Positions 32,399 through 42,905 of a stretch of 64,000 nucleotides of DNA are shown here, piece after piece. The notes below the pieces were generated by a model. It searched no databases. It was not told the DNA's origin and saw only the letters and a list, made by a program, of their open reading frames with translations. The stretch spans positions 1,240,001 through 1,304,000 of the forward strand of contig NC_063018.1 of the NCBI RefSeq assembly GCF_020509005.1, given 5' to 3'. The translations under genes were made by a program, and so were the position numbers. This DNA comes from Fulvia fulva. Lineage: Eukaryota > Ascomycota > Dothideomycetes > Mycosphaerellales > Mycosphaerellaceae. Each line of letters opens with the position of its first letter. Position 1 is the first letter of the stretch.

Positions 32399-32642
32399 GG
32401 CAGGTTGGAATAAGGTTTTGAGCAAAGCTGCTAAGCGCGGCTTCGCACGGGTTAGCCCTGTTGATGCGGGGACACGCACTCGCGAGGGTCGCGTATAAAT
32501 ATCTGGCCTTCCCCAGGCCTCTCTTGCTTTCTTCGTCTTTTGTTTTGTGTAGCAATCATACCATACCCTTTTGCATCTGCACTTCGCACCTGCATTCTCG
32601 CTTTCACCCTTACATCTCACAGGCCAGGCTCTCGCCCTGACA
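32200..32642 (+). repeat. 3' LTR of E2
   Basis: 443-bp LTR, TGTCATGG...CTGACA, followed by the outer CTAAC duplication. It has the TATA box and the same internal deletion as its 5' partner. Confidence 0.92.
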
Positions 32643-33345
32643 CTAACCTAGCTTCTTAAGCTTTAAGGATCTTTAAGGTCCTTTTATAATCTATCTTTAG
32701 CTAAGCTATAATAGTATCTCTAGCTATATAGTAGTTAGGTAGTAGTAAACTTAAGAGCTAGGTCATCCTTATATTAGCTTTCCTATAATACTGACCCTCT
32801 AGGTCAACATTAGTAATCCTTTTTCTAAGAGAAACTAGGTGTGTCTATACAGATCTAATAGTGAACTCTTTACTTATCTTAAAGGTCACAAATTGCTTTA
32901 TAAGCTTATATATATAGGTTAGTAGTACCTAGCTATACTTATTCTAGAGATACATCTACTTCTTAGTAGCTCTTCTAGATTTATATAAGCCCTTAAGCTC
33001 AAATTTATCTTCTTCTATAATCCTACTAAGGACACTAAAGTTGTACACTATATTTCTACTACTAATCTTAAGATAGACTAAGATTAAGTTATAGAAGTTA
33101 TATATAAGAATAGACGTCCCTTCTACTTAAGTACTCTTCTAGAAGAACTACTAAATATAAGAGCTACTTTTCGAGCTTTTCTTAACTCTACTAAAATAGA
33201 ATCGTAATAATATAGTCTTCTTACTCTTTATAGTAAGTTCTTTTTTCTACTAGAAGATATCCGTATCGTTAAGGTCATCGAAGTTAGGAAACTATATAAC
33301 GTCGATTTTATCCTCTAGATCTATACACTCTACTCGTAGATAATA
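32643..33345 (-). pseudogene. copia-1 fragment (gag N-terminal part)
   Basis: RIP-degraded copia-1 DNA to the right of the chromoviruses. Minus-strand reading gives fragments compatible with a copia gag (FPNFDDLNDTDIF at the start). The TpA-rich composition ends sharply near 33,345 and ordinary DNA follows. The 5' LTR expected here was not found, so the element is 5'-truncated or was cut by a later rearrangement. Confidence 0.65.
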
Positions 33346-33842
33346 AGGTGTGCTTGCTTCCAGCTTGACGTGCGTGCTTATTGCTGACGGTTTCGCTTCT
33401 GCAACACACGACTCTCTTGTAATGCGTATGCGGTCTTGGGGGTATTGCGCGGATGCTTGTATTGTATGAGCTTCGGCGGTGTTCATCAGCCATCCCATCG
33501 TTGCTGTGTCAATCTGATCTCGCCGAAACGCCAACCCCTCCAATCTGAGCCCGCGGAGGACGGCACGCTTACGCCTACGCCTACCACACACCACACACCA
33601 CACACCGTCTGCTATACCGATTGCTTCCGACAGCTTCTCACGTGCACGCGTGCTGGACCGGGCAATCAGCTGAGCTACGCGGTTACTCGCCCAATCTCGA
33701 ACACTCGCTGGAGCTGGTGGCACGCGACACAAGTGGGCAAGCTTTCAATGCAAGCGCAAACAACCAGCCCACCAACTTCCTCATCTCCATCGCGCCACAT
33801 GCCTGACTGAACTACCGGACCACCCGCAGATCGTGATCGAAC
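33346..33842. other. junction of transposon nest and gene region; upstream region of the Sip5-like gene
   Basis: Composition changes from TpA-rich RIP DNA to balanced sequence. A short CACACCA repeat lies near 33585-33605. I see no gene here; the rest is probably promoter and leader of the next gene. Confidence 0.6.
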
Positions 33843-36500
33843 ATGGGCAACAGCTCCTCCAAGGACGAGCGCAAAGCCTCGAAGCCGAGTAGCTTACGGT
33901 ATGCAAGTCAGCAAGCTGCTTCGGGTGAGCCATCGCCCTCGCAGCTAGCACCTGGAGATCGCCTCGCTGGGACGATATACACGAACCGAAATGGGAGTGC
34001 GAGGGGGAGTAGCAGCAATCTGGCGTTTCTACACATAGGGAGAGGTGATAGGCAGACGGAGACCATAGCGCCGGAACGACCGCGGGAGACGAAGCAGGAG
34101 AGAGAGGCACGGAGGGTGGAGCGGGAACGGCAGGCACGACTGAAAGAGCGAGAGCGGAGTCTACGAGAAGAGCATGTCGATGGAGGCTACCTCGTCACAC
34201 TGGGTGTGTACACTGGCGCGGAAGACTTCAGCAAACCTGTCGTGAGGCAGCTTCAGATCGAGAGGAGGCTCGCGCCTTTTTGGAAAGGACTGGACGATCA
34301 CTCGGACTCATGGACAGAAGCGCAACTTGTGGCTGCTGCGAGGGGATTGCCCATCCCGAAACCTGATGAGGTGCCGGCCGAGATGGCGAGGAGTGCATGG
34401 CAGCAGGCTGAGCGAGATGCGCCGAGGGCGAGTGAGGCTAATCTGAACAGCCTGACAGTGCCGATAACGTCGAGGTCGCAGTCATATCAGTCGGACAAGT
34501 CGGCGAATCTGTCTTCGTCACATCCTGCCTTCTCCATCTCTGGACCGTCATCGCCTACGAGCGCGAACTCGAGCAACCCACTGTTCAGAGGCCGAGCGAA
34601 GACACTGGCGTCGACTCTGACGGGCAAGGGTCAGTCGCCTGATATCAGCCCGCAGGAGATGCGACTCCCCAACAATCCAAATGTCAATGGCCAACCCCTC
34701 GAGGCTTATCTATACAAAGATGCCGAAGAGTGTCCGATCTGCTTTATGTATTACCCACCATACCTTAACAAGACTCGGTGTTGCAATCAGGCGATATGCT
34801 CAGAGTGCTTTGTGCAAATAAAACGACCGGACCCACACCCTCCGGAGCACGAACAGCCTGGAGAGCAACGATCGCCAGAGGAGGAAGCTGAGATGTTGGT
34901 GTCGGAGGTTGCGGCGTGTCCATACTGTGTTATGCCAGAGTTTGGAGTGACGTATGATCCGCCACCGCTTAAGAGAGGTCTGGCGTATTCACAGCAGCAG
35001 AGCAATCCTTTCAGAAATCCTACTTCGGCGAACGCATCTTCGACTTCGCTAGCGCCACCTGCTGGACGTAGGAGAGCGACTTCTCTGTCTGCCAATGACT
35101 CGAGGGTCATCACTACCGATCGAGTACGGCCTGACTGGAAGAAGAAGCTGGACGATGCGAGAGCGCACGCTCTACGAAGGTCAGCTGCAGCTACTGCACT
35201 ACATAACGCAGCATACGTGCTCGGCAACCAAGGCGACGCATCATCACGCACATTGCTAGGGCGACGGCGAAGAACGCTGTTCGGTGACAGCCCGAACGCC
35301 AGTGGAAGTGGAACACCGCGTGAAGGTATGTCGCCGGCAGAATATGATGCCTACTTCCGTCCCTCTAACAGAAATCGTCAAGGCGATGCAAGCGGCGACC
35401 TGGTCTCTGGACGGACAAGCTCGCGGCGGAACAGAGTCGAAGACCTTGAAGATCTGATGATGATGGAGGCGATCAGATTGTCTCTCGCTGCTGAGGAGGG
35501 GCGAAAACGGAAGGAGGAAAAAGAGTTGCACAAGGATGCGAAGAAGAAAGCGAAGGCCGATAAGAAGGAGGAGAAGAAGGCTGAGAAGGCTTTTAGGAAG
35601 GGCGGCGCTGGTGGCTCGCTGTATCATGCTGGGACGAATGAAAGCAGTAGTACGTGGGCGAGTACCAGTATGGCACGGTCGAGCAGCAATCTTGGAAGCC
35701 AGCCAATACCGGAGGAGCAGATGCAAGGGAAGGGGAAACAGCCTGTGCAGGACTTTGCTGGTTTCAACCCAATGTCGGAACCAACTTCGACGCTCAACAG
35801 AGACGTATCGCCGGAAGGCTCGACAGCACATACCTCAGATCCACAACGGCATCTTGAGGAATCCCGCGCGAATTTGCAACCCCCGGCCTCAGCCCCAATC
35901 AACACACCTGCAAATCTTCGCGCATCCCACCTGCGCGAGCTCTCGAACGCTTCATCAGCGGCATCATCGTTCATCGAGTCTCCGCAGCCAGGCAGTCTGC
36001 CTACTGGCTCAAATATGCCAACACACCTCGACGTCACAACAGCTGGCGCAACAAACGACAACTCCAACCTCTCATCCACAACCGGCACACCAGCCGCAAC
36101 AGCCTCATCCGCAGAGCCCATGTTCAACTTCCGTTCCCTGGCCGCTATGATCGGCAAGGAAGAAGGAGACGACCACGTCGAGCACGCCGGAATGGAAACA
36201 GAACCTACGACGCGAGCGGAAGAGGAGCTTAAAGAGCCTTCACCGACCGCGAGCCCGGGGTTAGCACCGACGAGTATCACAGACGGTACTAGGAGTAGAG
36301 GCAATAGTGGAGAGAGTAGTGCCAGCGCTCCGCCGCCGATCTACGTCGAGCATCCGGACATGGAGGTGAAGCGGGAGCATGGTGATGGCGATGATGATGA
36401 GATTCAGCAGGTGCCTCAAAGCAGACTCGTCCATGACCCAGACAGGAAAGAGGTCGGCGGGATTGATGTTCATCCTAGGAGTGAGGGGAGGAAGGTGTAG
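33843..36500 (+). CDS. sip5: Sip5-like RING-type protein
   Basis: 885-codon single-exon gene resembling the fungal Sip5 family, named after a yeast Snf1-interacting protein. It opens MGNSSSK, a good N-myristoylation signal (Gly2, Ser6), so membrane association is likely. A basic Arg/Glu-rich helix (about residues 83-110) precedes the conserved block YLVTLGVYTGAEDFSKP and an FWKGLDDHSDSWTE segment. A RING-like zinc region spans about 296-365 (ECPICFMYYPP, CCNQAICSECF, ACPYCVMPEFG). A Lys/Glu-rich coiled stretch follows near 540-590, then a long low-complexity Ser/Pro/Thr tail. Orthologues are described as modulators of Snf1 kinase signalling; whether this protein has E3 activity is not shown. 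Tail-to-tail with gdt1. Confidence 0.8.
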   Translation: MGNSSSKDERKASKPSSLRYASQQAASGEPSPSQLAPGDRLAGTIYTNRNGSARGSSSNLAFLHIGRGDRQTETIAPERPRETKQEREARRVERERQARLKERERSLREEHVDGGYLVTLGVYTGAEDFSKPVVRQLQIERRLAPFWKGLDDHSDSWTEAQLVAAARGLPIPKPDEVPAEMARSAWQQAERDAPRASEANLNSLTVPITSRSQSYQSDKSANLSSSHPAFSISGPSSPTSANSSNPLFRGRAKTLASTLTGKGQSPDISPQEMRLPNNPNVNGQPLEAYLYKDAEECPICFMYYPPYLNKTRCCNQAICSECFVQIKRPDPHPPEHEQPGEQRSPEEEAEMLVSEVAACPYCVMPEFGVTYDPPPLKRGLAYSQQQSNPFRNPTSANASSTSLAPPAGRRRATSLSANDSRVITTDRVRPDWKKKLDDARAHALRRSAAATALHNAAYVLGNQGDASSRTLLGRRRRTLFGDSPNASGSGTPREGMSPAEYDAYFRPSNRNRQGDASGDLVSGRTSSRRNRVEDLEDLMMMEAIRLSLAAEEGRKRKEEKELHKDAKKKAKADKKEEKKAEKAFRKGGAGGSLYHAGTNESSSTWASTSMARSSSNLGSQPIPEEQMQGKGKQPVQDFAGFNPMSEPTSTLNRDVSPEGSTAHTSDPQRHLEESRANLQPPASAPINTPANLRASHLRELSNASSAASSFIESPQPGSLPTGSNMPTHLDVTTAGATNDNSNLSSTTGTPAATASSAEPMFNFRSLAAMIGKEEGDDHVEHAGMETEPTTRAEEELKEPSPTASPGLAPTSITDGTRSRGNSGESSASAPPPIYVEHPDMEVKREHGDGDDDEIQQVPQSRLVHDPDRKEVGGIDVHPRSEGRKV

Positions 36501-37345
36501 AAGGATGATGATGATGGGCATTGATTGCATTTCCACTCTGGCGTTCAGCAAGACTGATGGACTGATGGCGGTGGCGTTCACAATGAATGGGGTACTTGAG
36601 ACATGCGTGGTGTTGAGCCGTAGTGGCGAAGGGCGTAGAGGAGCTGCTGAGATTCGCTGTGGCGAGACATTGTTACTGGAAGGGACGAGGCACGGGGGGA
36701 TCTGTGTATTCTGGCTCATTGTGGAGTATCAGGGAAGGGACGCAAGCATTCGGAATGTGTCATGGCATAGAATGGGGTGTGTGAATTGCATGCAAACATG
36801 GAAATCTCTTCGTCTGTGATGTTTTGGATCTGATATTTCGTTCTTTCTTTCCAAGTAACACGCTTTCTGTCCGTGTGGCATGGCATATTCTGCCCACCCA
36901 CCACGATTCTCTTTCTCACTCAGACTTATCAGCTACAGTAGCACACATAAAGCTCAACTCACTATCTGCACATTCCGCCATCCCATCCTGCTCCATGGTG
37001 CAGGCTTTCGTTTCCCAACTGACTCACCCAATAGCATCGGTTCGGTTCCCGCCTTTCTGTTTCCCGCCACTGTTTCACGCGGCGTCCGTTTATCAACACA
37101 CTGAGATATAAATGTATTACACATGTAGGCAAGTGCCGCCGCCGGCGCCCGCCTTTCCCGTGCTCCTGTCTGTTCGTCCGTCCGTGACACCTCGCGCTAA
37201 TCGATTTTCTCGTTCATGTACTCAATGGAATTGTAAAGCTCGGGGGGTTGTGTGGTATGGGTACGTAGGAATCTTGTAGGTCGTGCCTTGTTACCTGTTC
37301 GGTAGGTGAGAGACTCTGTTGTTATCAGAGTCGATGTATGATTCT
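36501..37345. other. intergenic, between convergent sip5 and gdt1
   Basis: 845 bp holding the 3' ends of both genes. No ORF with coding character, RNA gene or repeat recognised. Confidence 0.6.
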
Positions 37346-39108
37346 TTACTCGGCTATGCACTCGATGAGGTAGATTACGCCAAAGACGAGGAAGGCTATT
37401 GCGCCGCCGATTGTGACTGTCAAGTGTGTTAGCGACTTGGGTTCGTTACAGGTTCGGGTTGTGTTGACTTGCCGACTCGCATGCTGACTTTGCCAGCTAG
37501 TGCTTTCCCGCCGAGGACAGCCATTCCCGTACAGCATGCATGCCCTGCGATCGCGCCAATGGTCACGAGCCAGTAGTCCTGTCCTGCTGCCATGGCAATC
37601 GTTGCAATCTGGCTTCGGTCTCCCCATTCTCCCAAGAAAGTCATCACGAATGTTGAGACCCATGCTGGACTCAATACCAGACTGAGGAGGTTCTGCAGAC
37701 CGGCCAGTCCAGTGCTCTTCCTCCTTGACGGAGAGGGCGATCGTGACATTGGCGGTGAGTCGGGTATGCCACCCTTGTTTAGACTTGTGGATCTCCCCCG
37801 TCCGGATTCCAGCTCGTGTGGCGACATCTTTGAGTGTGACTTCCTTCGCATCTTATGCTCTTCCTCTTCCAGCTCTTCCTCGACTTCTCGCATCTCGTCG
37901 CCCATACCTGCGTCTTTGGGCATGGCGAGACCTTCTCTCAGGCTCTTAGCACCAAACACGAAGAAGAGGACTGCTGCTGCAAATGTTGTGAACTTCTTGG
38001 GGAGGAGTGTTGGGAAGGCGTGGCCGAGCACTGCAGACAGGACCGTCATCGCAATCAGGGCCGCCAGAGCTGCGCTGAAGACCAGTAATCGGGCATGGCG
38101 CATGGCCATAAGGGCGGCGACGAGGAAGGTCTTGTCGCCGATCTCGCTGAAGATGATCATGGCGAATGAGAGGACAAAGGAGTGGAACCATTCGTGCCAG
38201 GACTCGTCGCCTTTGCTAGTGACGGGGGTAGGGCTCGAGGAGGAATCGGATTTGGGTTTCGCGGATCGTGAATTCGTCTTGCCTTCGGTGTCAGGCATCG
38301 TATCCACAAGCCATTTGTCCCTGCCACCATCCGGATTGACCGGAGGACCTAGGTCAGATGTCGCAACACCCGGGTTTGGATGCGGAATATTGTGTGGCTT
38401 TTCAGGCAAATCTTTAGGCTTCTCCATGCCATAGCCTGCCTCACCGTAGCCGTCGCCCTTCTTGCTGCCCTCCACGTACTCTCCTGTCACGGCGTCCTTG
38501 CTGCCGACGGCATCTTTGGCAGATGTCTTTCTCTCGCCCTTCTCGATATGCTCCTCCTCACTTTGTGGTAGGGGTGGTGCGGCCTTTGGCTTCTGGGGTG
38601 TGTTCTCCTTTGCGCCGGCTTGCTCCTTCCTCGTCTTCTCGCTGATGCCACCCTCAGTACCGGTGGTGCCCTTCTTCGGTGCTATCCTTTTCTCATCATC
38701 CATCACCCCGTCGTTCTTCTCCGGAATATCCTCCAGCTTCCAGCGCTCCTTGGCCGATGTCTTCTCAAACTCCTTCATGGAGGTTGGCAGCGACTTGGAT
38801 GTAGTGGTTGCCGCGCTGTCTGGCTTCCTGTCGACCCATGGTCCCGCATGTGGCTTCCCGTCCAAGCCGTCTACTGGCGCATCTTCTGTCCCTTTGTAGG
38901 GCCTCGCTGTGCTCGTCGTCTTTGCATCGGGGTTCGCCTCGGTCGGGTCAAGTGGTTTTTGCTTGGCGCTTTGTGGCGGATGGTTCAAAGCCAGCATCTC
39001 ATCGTTGTTGAGCACCTCGACGCCTTCTTTCGAAAGGGGGACGTCTGCAGCCGCTGCTAAGGATGGGGCGAGGAGCAAGAGCAGCGGCGACGCTCGTCGT
39101 ATGCGCAT
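37346..39108 (-). CDS. gdt1: Gdt1/TMEM165 family Golgi cation exchanger (2 exons)
   Basis: CDS complement(join(37346..37416, 37473..39108)), 568 aa. UPF0016/Gdt1 proteins exchange Ca2+/Mn2+ for protons across the Golgi membrane and support glycosylation. Both signature motifs are visible: EIGDKT at 322-327 and EWGDRS at 494-499, each at the start of a cluster of three membrane segments. The start is set at the second ATG because MRIRRASPLLLLLAP...AAA is a clean signal peptide; an ATG 11 codons earlier (39141) is possible. The 260-residue Lys/Glu/Pro-rich region between signal peptide and membrane part is much longer than in yeast, and a charged loop separates the two halves. The 56-bp intron starts GCAAGT instead of GT. 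Splicing it restores the usual ending VVTIGGAIAFLVFGVIYLIE. Confidence 0.88.
37417..37472 (-). other. GC-AG intron in gdt1
   Basis: 56 bp. Minus strand begins GCAAGT and ends TTGACAG, with a GCTAAC branch site 14 nt before the end. Without splicing the frame ends in a non-conserved tail; with it the last membrane segment of the family is restored in frame. Confidence 0.75.
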
Positions 39109-39835
39109 GATGTGTGTATAGCAGTGGTGTGTGTCGAACAATAGGAAAAAGTGGTCTCGAAGTTCGGTTCCTGAGGAGAAAGGGAGGATGTGAGAGGTCA
39201 GGCTGACGTAGGAGGTACGCGGACGGAAGGCGGAAGGGTGCAGATGAGATTGCTGCTCGTATCACAGAATCGAAATATACACTAGCAGAGAACAGAATGC
39301 GCACGCGTCAAAGTCGTGGTTGAACAGAAAGGAAGGCGGGAAAGGGTGCGGCAAGGGTGAAATGTTGGCGTCTCATCGTGTTTAGTATGGATAATGGGGG
39401 AGCAGGGATCATTGATTCATTTGGCAACGGCAAGAAGTCGCCGAACATTGATACATATCATTATCCATGGATATAATCAATGTCATAAGCTCCGCCACAA
39501 TGCATCATGCCAAGCACGCCAAGAGCCACACGAATGGCCGTCGTACAGAGCGCGTGTCTGCGACGAGTCTGCTGCAACACGAAGATCGTCGCCGTGAAGA
39601 AGCGCAGAACAGAACTGCTGTAGCAGCTTTGCCGATCTTCCGCTGATTCATCACGGTCGGATCTAGCCGTTAGGGTTCTACAGACTACCCCAAAGGGTTG
39701 GAGCCTAAGCAATCACAACAAAACAACACCGGATGCATCCTTCTTCACACCACTCACGCCAGCAAGCACGAGCGCCGCAGACATTGTCGCGCCGCTGTTC
39801 GCTGTCGCGCACTGTCCCGTGACCGTCTTGTAGTA
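39109..39835. promoter_or_regulatory. shared upstream region of gdt1 and the telobox gene
   Basis: About 730 bp between two divergent starts, so it should hold both promoters. No TATA box or operator stands out. The frame of the downstream gene is open back to 39698, but the codons before 39836 have no protein-like character that I can recognise. Confidence 0.5.
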
Positions 39836-42596
39836 ATGGCCAAGATATCCTCAACTGCGCAAGATCAGCCGACTGCGGCGCCCGTCCGCTCGACTCGACA
39901 GACGCGCAGTGCGAGTGCTGAGCCGGCCGAGACTGCGCGACCGACACCGACCCGTTCGAGAGGACGCAGAGTGCAGAATGAAAATAGTGGCAATACACCC
40001 GGGAACAGCAAGGGACGAAAGTCGAAGTCGAAGCCAGCTCCACCAGGTGAGTAGCGAGTAGTGAGTAGTCAGCTAGGGATGCGTAACCCTACCGACACGC
40101 CGACGTGCACTTCATCATCATCACCATCACCATCACCTTCACCATCACCTTCACCATCACCATCACCATCATCGACGGCGTGGGAGCAATCCTTTCAAAA
40201 CATGACTCAGATGTGCTCCACGAACGCAAACACGTCTTGCGACCACGCCACCAAGATCGCTGACGTTTCATGTAGATCTTACGACAGTGGAAAAAGATGT
40301 CGAAGAGGAAATCGACGCAGATGCAGTTGACGACGACGAGGCCGAGCTGCAGGCTGATGCGCGGGTCCAAACAGAGCTGGCTGGTCTAGCCAATCTACCT
40401 CGCGAACGTCGTGTCTCAATCGCCGCCTCGGCCATGTCTGGCACTACCGCAAAGACGTCTTTCTCCCAGGAAGAGCTGGAGATGCTTGACCATGATGTTA
40501 TGGTTGATGAGCTGCCCAAGCTGGCTGCTGCTGCTCAGGATCTGGTACAGCTCCTGCTGCCGGAAGGTCCGGACACAGAACACGACACATGGAAAGAAGT
40601 CAGGCGAACTGGCTCGAGACTCAATAAGCTCCATCAGCGCCGGCTCATTGTTCTGAATACGTACAAGCAGAGCTTTGGTACGATGCCCTACATACGTCCG
40701 GACCTCGTTCTTCGCGGTGTACTGAGCACACAAGACGTCTACGACCTGCCGCATGCATCATGGAGGCCGGACGATATACTGCTCAGGATCAATCTTGCTA
40801 CTATGCTGGACAATTTGTTGATCACTTGCGACCTCAGTAATTGGGACTCCGAGTGCAGCACCGTGCTTGAACAGCTTTCCGTCGCCTTCCCCGCCTGTAT
40901 TGCTGGCGGTGAATTTAGTTCTGCAGCACTGGATTTCTATCTCGACGTGGTCGCACAGGTCGTCATCACTCATCTCGAAGCTTCTTCCACCAGCGCACCA
41001 TCCTTCTCTCCCCACGAGACCATCGGCGACTTGTTCTATGATGCGGACAGTGTGTTCAGGCAGATGGAAGCCCTTGGCATTGCGCGTCTCGAAGATGCCG
41101 ACCAACGCTCTGCATTCGGCCTGGTCAAGCAGTATGCCGAGGCATTGAAAGCACCATTTGAAGAGGGCAGCACGGACAACGCGAGAGCTGGTATTGGCCA
41201 TCTGAAGGCCCAATTTTCATGGGACTCATTCCAAGATCATGTCGTGCGCTATGCTCATGCTCGATCTATCGAGCTTCAGCAAACTATCGCCCAGGCTGGT
41301 GGCATCGAGCAGATTCTGACGGGACTTGGGAAGGAAGTGCAGCAACGGGAACAAGAGAAGTATGTCCTCAAAACGAAGCGCAAGTCCCTCGAAGCCAAGC
41401 AGCGAAAGTCGTTGAATGGCAAAGTGGATCTGCGAAATATCATGAGCAGTTTTCCGGAGGCTCACAAGATTGCACCTATCGCGGAGGACGACCAAGCAGA
41501 ACCTGCCGCCCCGCAGATCATCCCAGAACCGACTGTCGTCGAAGCAGACTCGCTCTTCATGCCACAAAATGATGTAGCAGACCCGGGTGAGCTTTCCAAG
41601 GCTCCAGAAAGCCCTGCAGCACCTCGATCAAGTCTGCAGGTATCTCTGGCGTTCCAAGAGCTCCAACGACAGAATACCGCGAAGCAGCAACGTCGACTCA
41701 TCGATGCACAGCCAAATGCCCAGCGGGTAAATTTTGATGATGACGAAGAGTTACAGAGTCAACGTGCCAATCCTCAGCCGTCGGCGAGGCCCAGCTCACA
41801 ATTCAGACGACCTGACTCTTCCGTTAGAAGCAAAAGAAGCGCTGCCGAGATGGAAGATGATGATGACGATGTTCCAGATCCTACGCAGGATGAGGGCTTC
41901 CAGACGGCCGCTCAGAACAAAGCAGGTGCAGCGCAGAGACGAAGAGAAGTGTCCTTTGCGCATATAGATCGTCTCTCGGCCTCTGCAGAGCCTGTAGATG
42001 ATGCTCCTGGACCCTCATCTCGACAGTCCACAACACAAGGGCCGAGCCCGGCCAAGCGTCAGCGAAAGAACCCTGGCTCAACAATACCTCCGCCCCTTCC
42101 CGCGGAAGAAACACAACCTGACGAGGAACGACTATCGTTGTATCAACGCGCCAAGGTGGTCGCGAAGCGAGACCGTGTCACCGCAAGGATGGCGAAGCCC
42201 CCGCAAGTACGTCGTCCGTGGACTGACGAAGAGGAAGCTCATTTGATTGACCTCATCGAGCAACATGGCGACGATGGCATCAGCTACGCCTTGATAAAGG
42301 AATTCGACGATAGCGATGCAGACCCTAAGCTCAAGGCACGTTCTGCAGAGGACATCCGATTCAAAGCGAGAAATATGAAGGCTACTCTACTACTGTAAGT
42401 CGTCTTGTGGTGGAGATGGTGGACTGCGAAAGCTGTATTACTTACTGACATATCACGCAGTTCTGGCACCGCATTGCCTGATAACTGGGACAAGGTTGTG
42501 CTTGACAGGAAGTCGATCGACAAGCTCCACGCACGTGGTATACCGTACCACCAAGAGAGGCTGCGAAATCCTGTCCCTATCGACTTCAGCAATTAA
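39836..42596 (+). CDS. TRF/Tbf1-like telobox Myb protein (3 exons)
   Basis: CDS join(39836..40046, 40276..42394, 42461..42596), 821 aa. The C-terminal Myb domain (about residues 705-770: RRPWTDEEEAHLIDLIEQHG, then RFKARNMKATLLLSGTALPDNW) matches the telobox Myb of Tbf1/TRF-type proteins, where the KARN-x-K helix followed by SG-x-x-LP is characteristic. These proteins bind TTAGGG-type repeats at telomeres or gene promoters. A helical region at about residues 220-310 (WRPDDILLRINLATML, VLEQLSVAFPACI) fits a TRF-homology dimerisation domain. The middle is disordered with basic and acidic patches. Intron 1 (229 bp) contains a CATCAC microsatellite and ends GCTGACGTTTCATGTAG; intron 2 (66 bp) has GTAAGT and a CTGAC branch. 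Start at MAKISS; 39698 is an in-frame alternative. Confidence 0.65.
40108..40172 (+). repeat. CATCAC microsatellite in intron 1 of the telobox gene
   Basis: About 65 bp of CATCACCATCAC with CTTCAC variants. It lies entirely inside the intron and explains the artificial Ser-Pro repeat frame across it. Confidence 0.85.
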
Positions 42597-42752
42597 TGAC
42601 CAGCGGCGTGTACTATATGGGAGGGAATCGCTTTTCGTATGGTGGGAAGCGCTCTACGGAAGGCTTGGATGATTGATGAGCTTTCTTTACCGATTTCGTA
42701 TGCGTAAGCACCGCTGTTATCGTTACCACGTCTGCATCTAGTTGAGTCACTG

Positions 42753-42905
42753 CCACGGATACGTATGGTCTACCGTCCCAGGGAATTGACGAATACGTAC
42801 AGTCCACCGTCCTGGATATATTGACAAACGCGTATACTCTGCGGTCGTAAGTGCCTTGACAGATACGTACAGTCCTACTGGCTGCTTGACGAAAGCAGAT
42901 TCACT
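42753..42905. repeat. degenerate 35-bp-period repeat, left array
   Basis: At least four units with the core GATACGTACAGTCCACCGTCC, starting near 42753, 42788, 42823 and 42858 (spacing 35), with a shorter fifth at 42888. Many units begin TTGAC. A related array lies at 45646-45890. Confidence 0.7.

Larger units (their letters stand above)
20211..32642 (+). mobile_element. chromovirus E2 (short-LTR type), split by E1
   Basis: Outer Ty3/gypsy element flanked by a perfect CTAAC duplication (20206-20210 and 32643-32647). Its 5' LTR is cut: bases 20211-20254 and 26546-26948 (the 4 bases 26546-26549 being duplicated). Its 3' LTR is 32200-32642, 443 bp, and the two halves of the 5' LTR add up to the same 443 bp. 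The internal part carries intact gag (26991-28151) and pol (28199-32398). Compared with E1 the LTR lacks about 77 bp. No LTR-LTR difference was seen by eye, so the insertion is young. Confidence 0.9.

Noticed and set aside
33292..33732. 146-codon minus-strand frame across the transposon/gene boundary
   Set aside because: It spans the junction of RIPped copia and unique DNA and has no conserved content; chance frame.
39698..39835. Upstream extension of the telobox gene to an earlier in-frame ATG
   Set aside because: The added codons show no conserved or domain-like sequence; the ATG at 39836 gives a normal basic N-terminus.
40061..40330. Plus-strand frame with Ser-Pro repeats
   Set aside because: It is the CATCAC microsatellite inside intron 1 of the telobox gene, read in frame.
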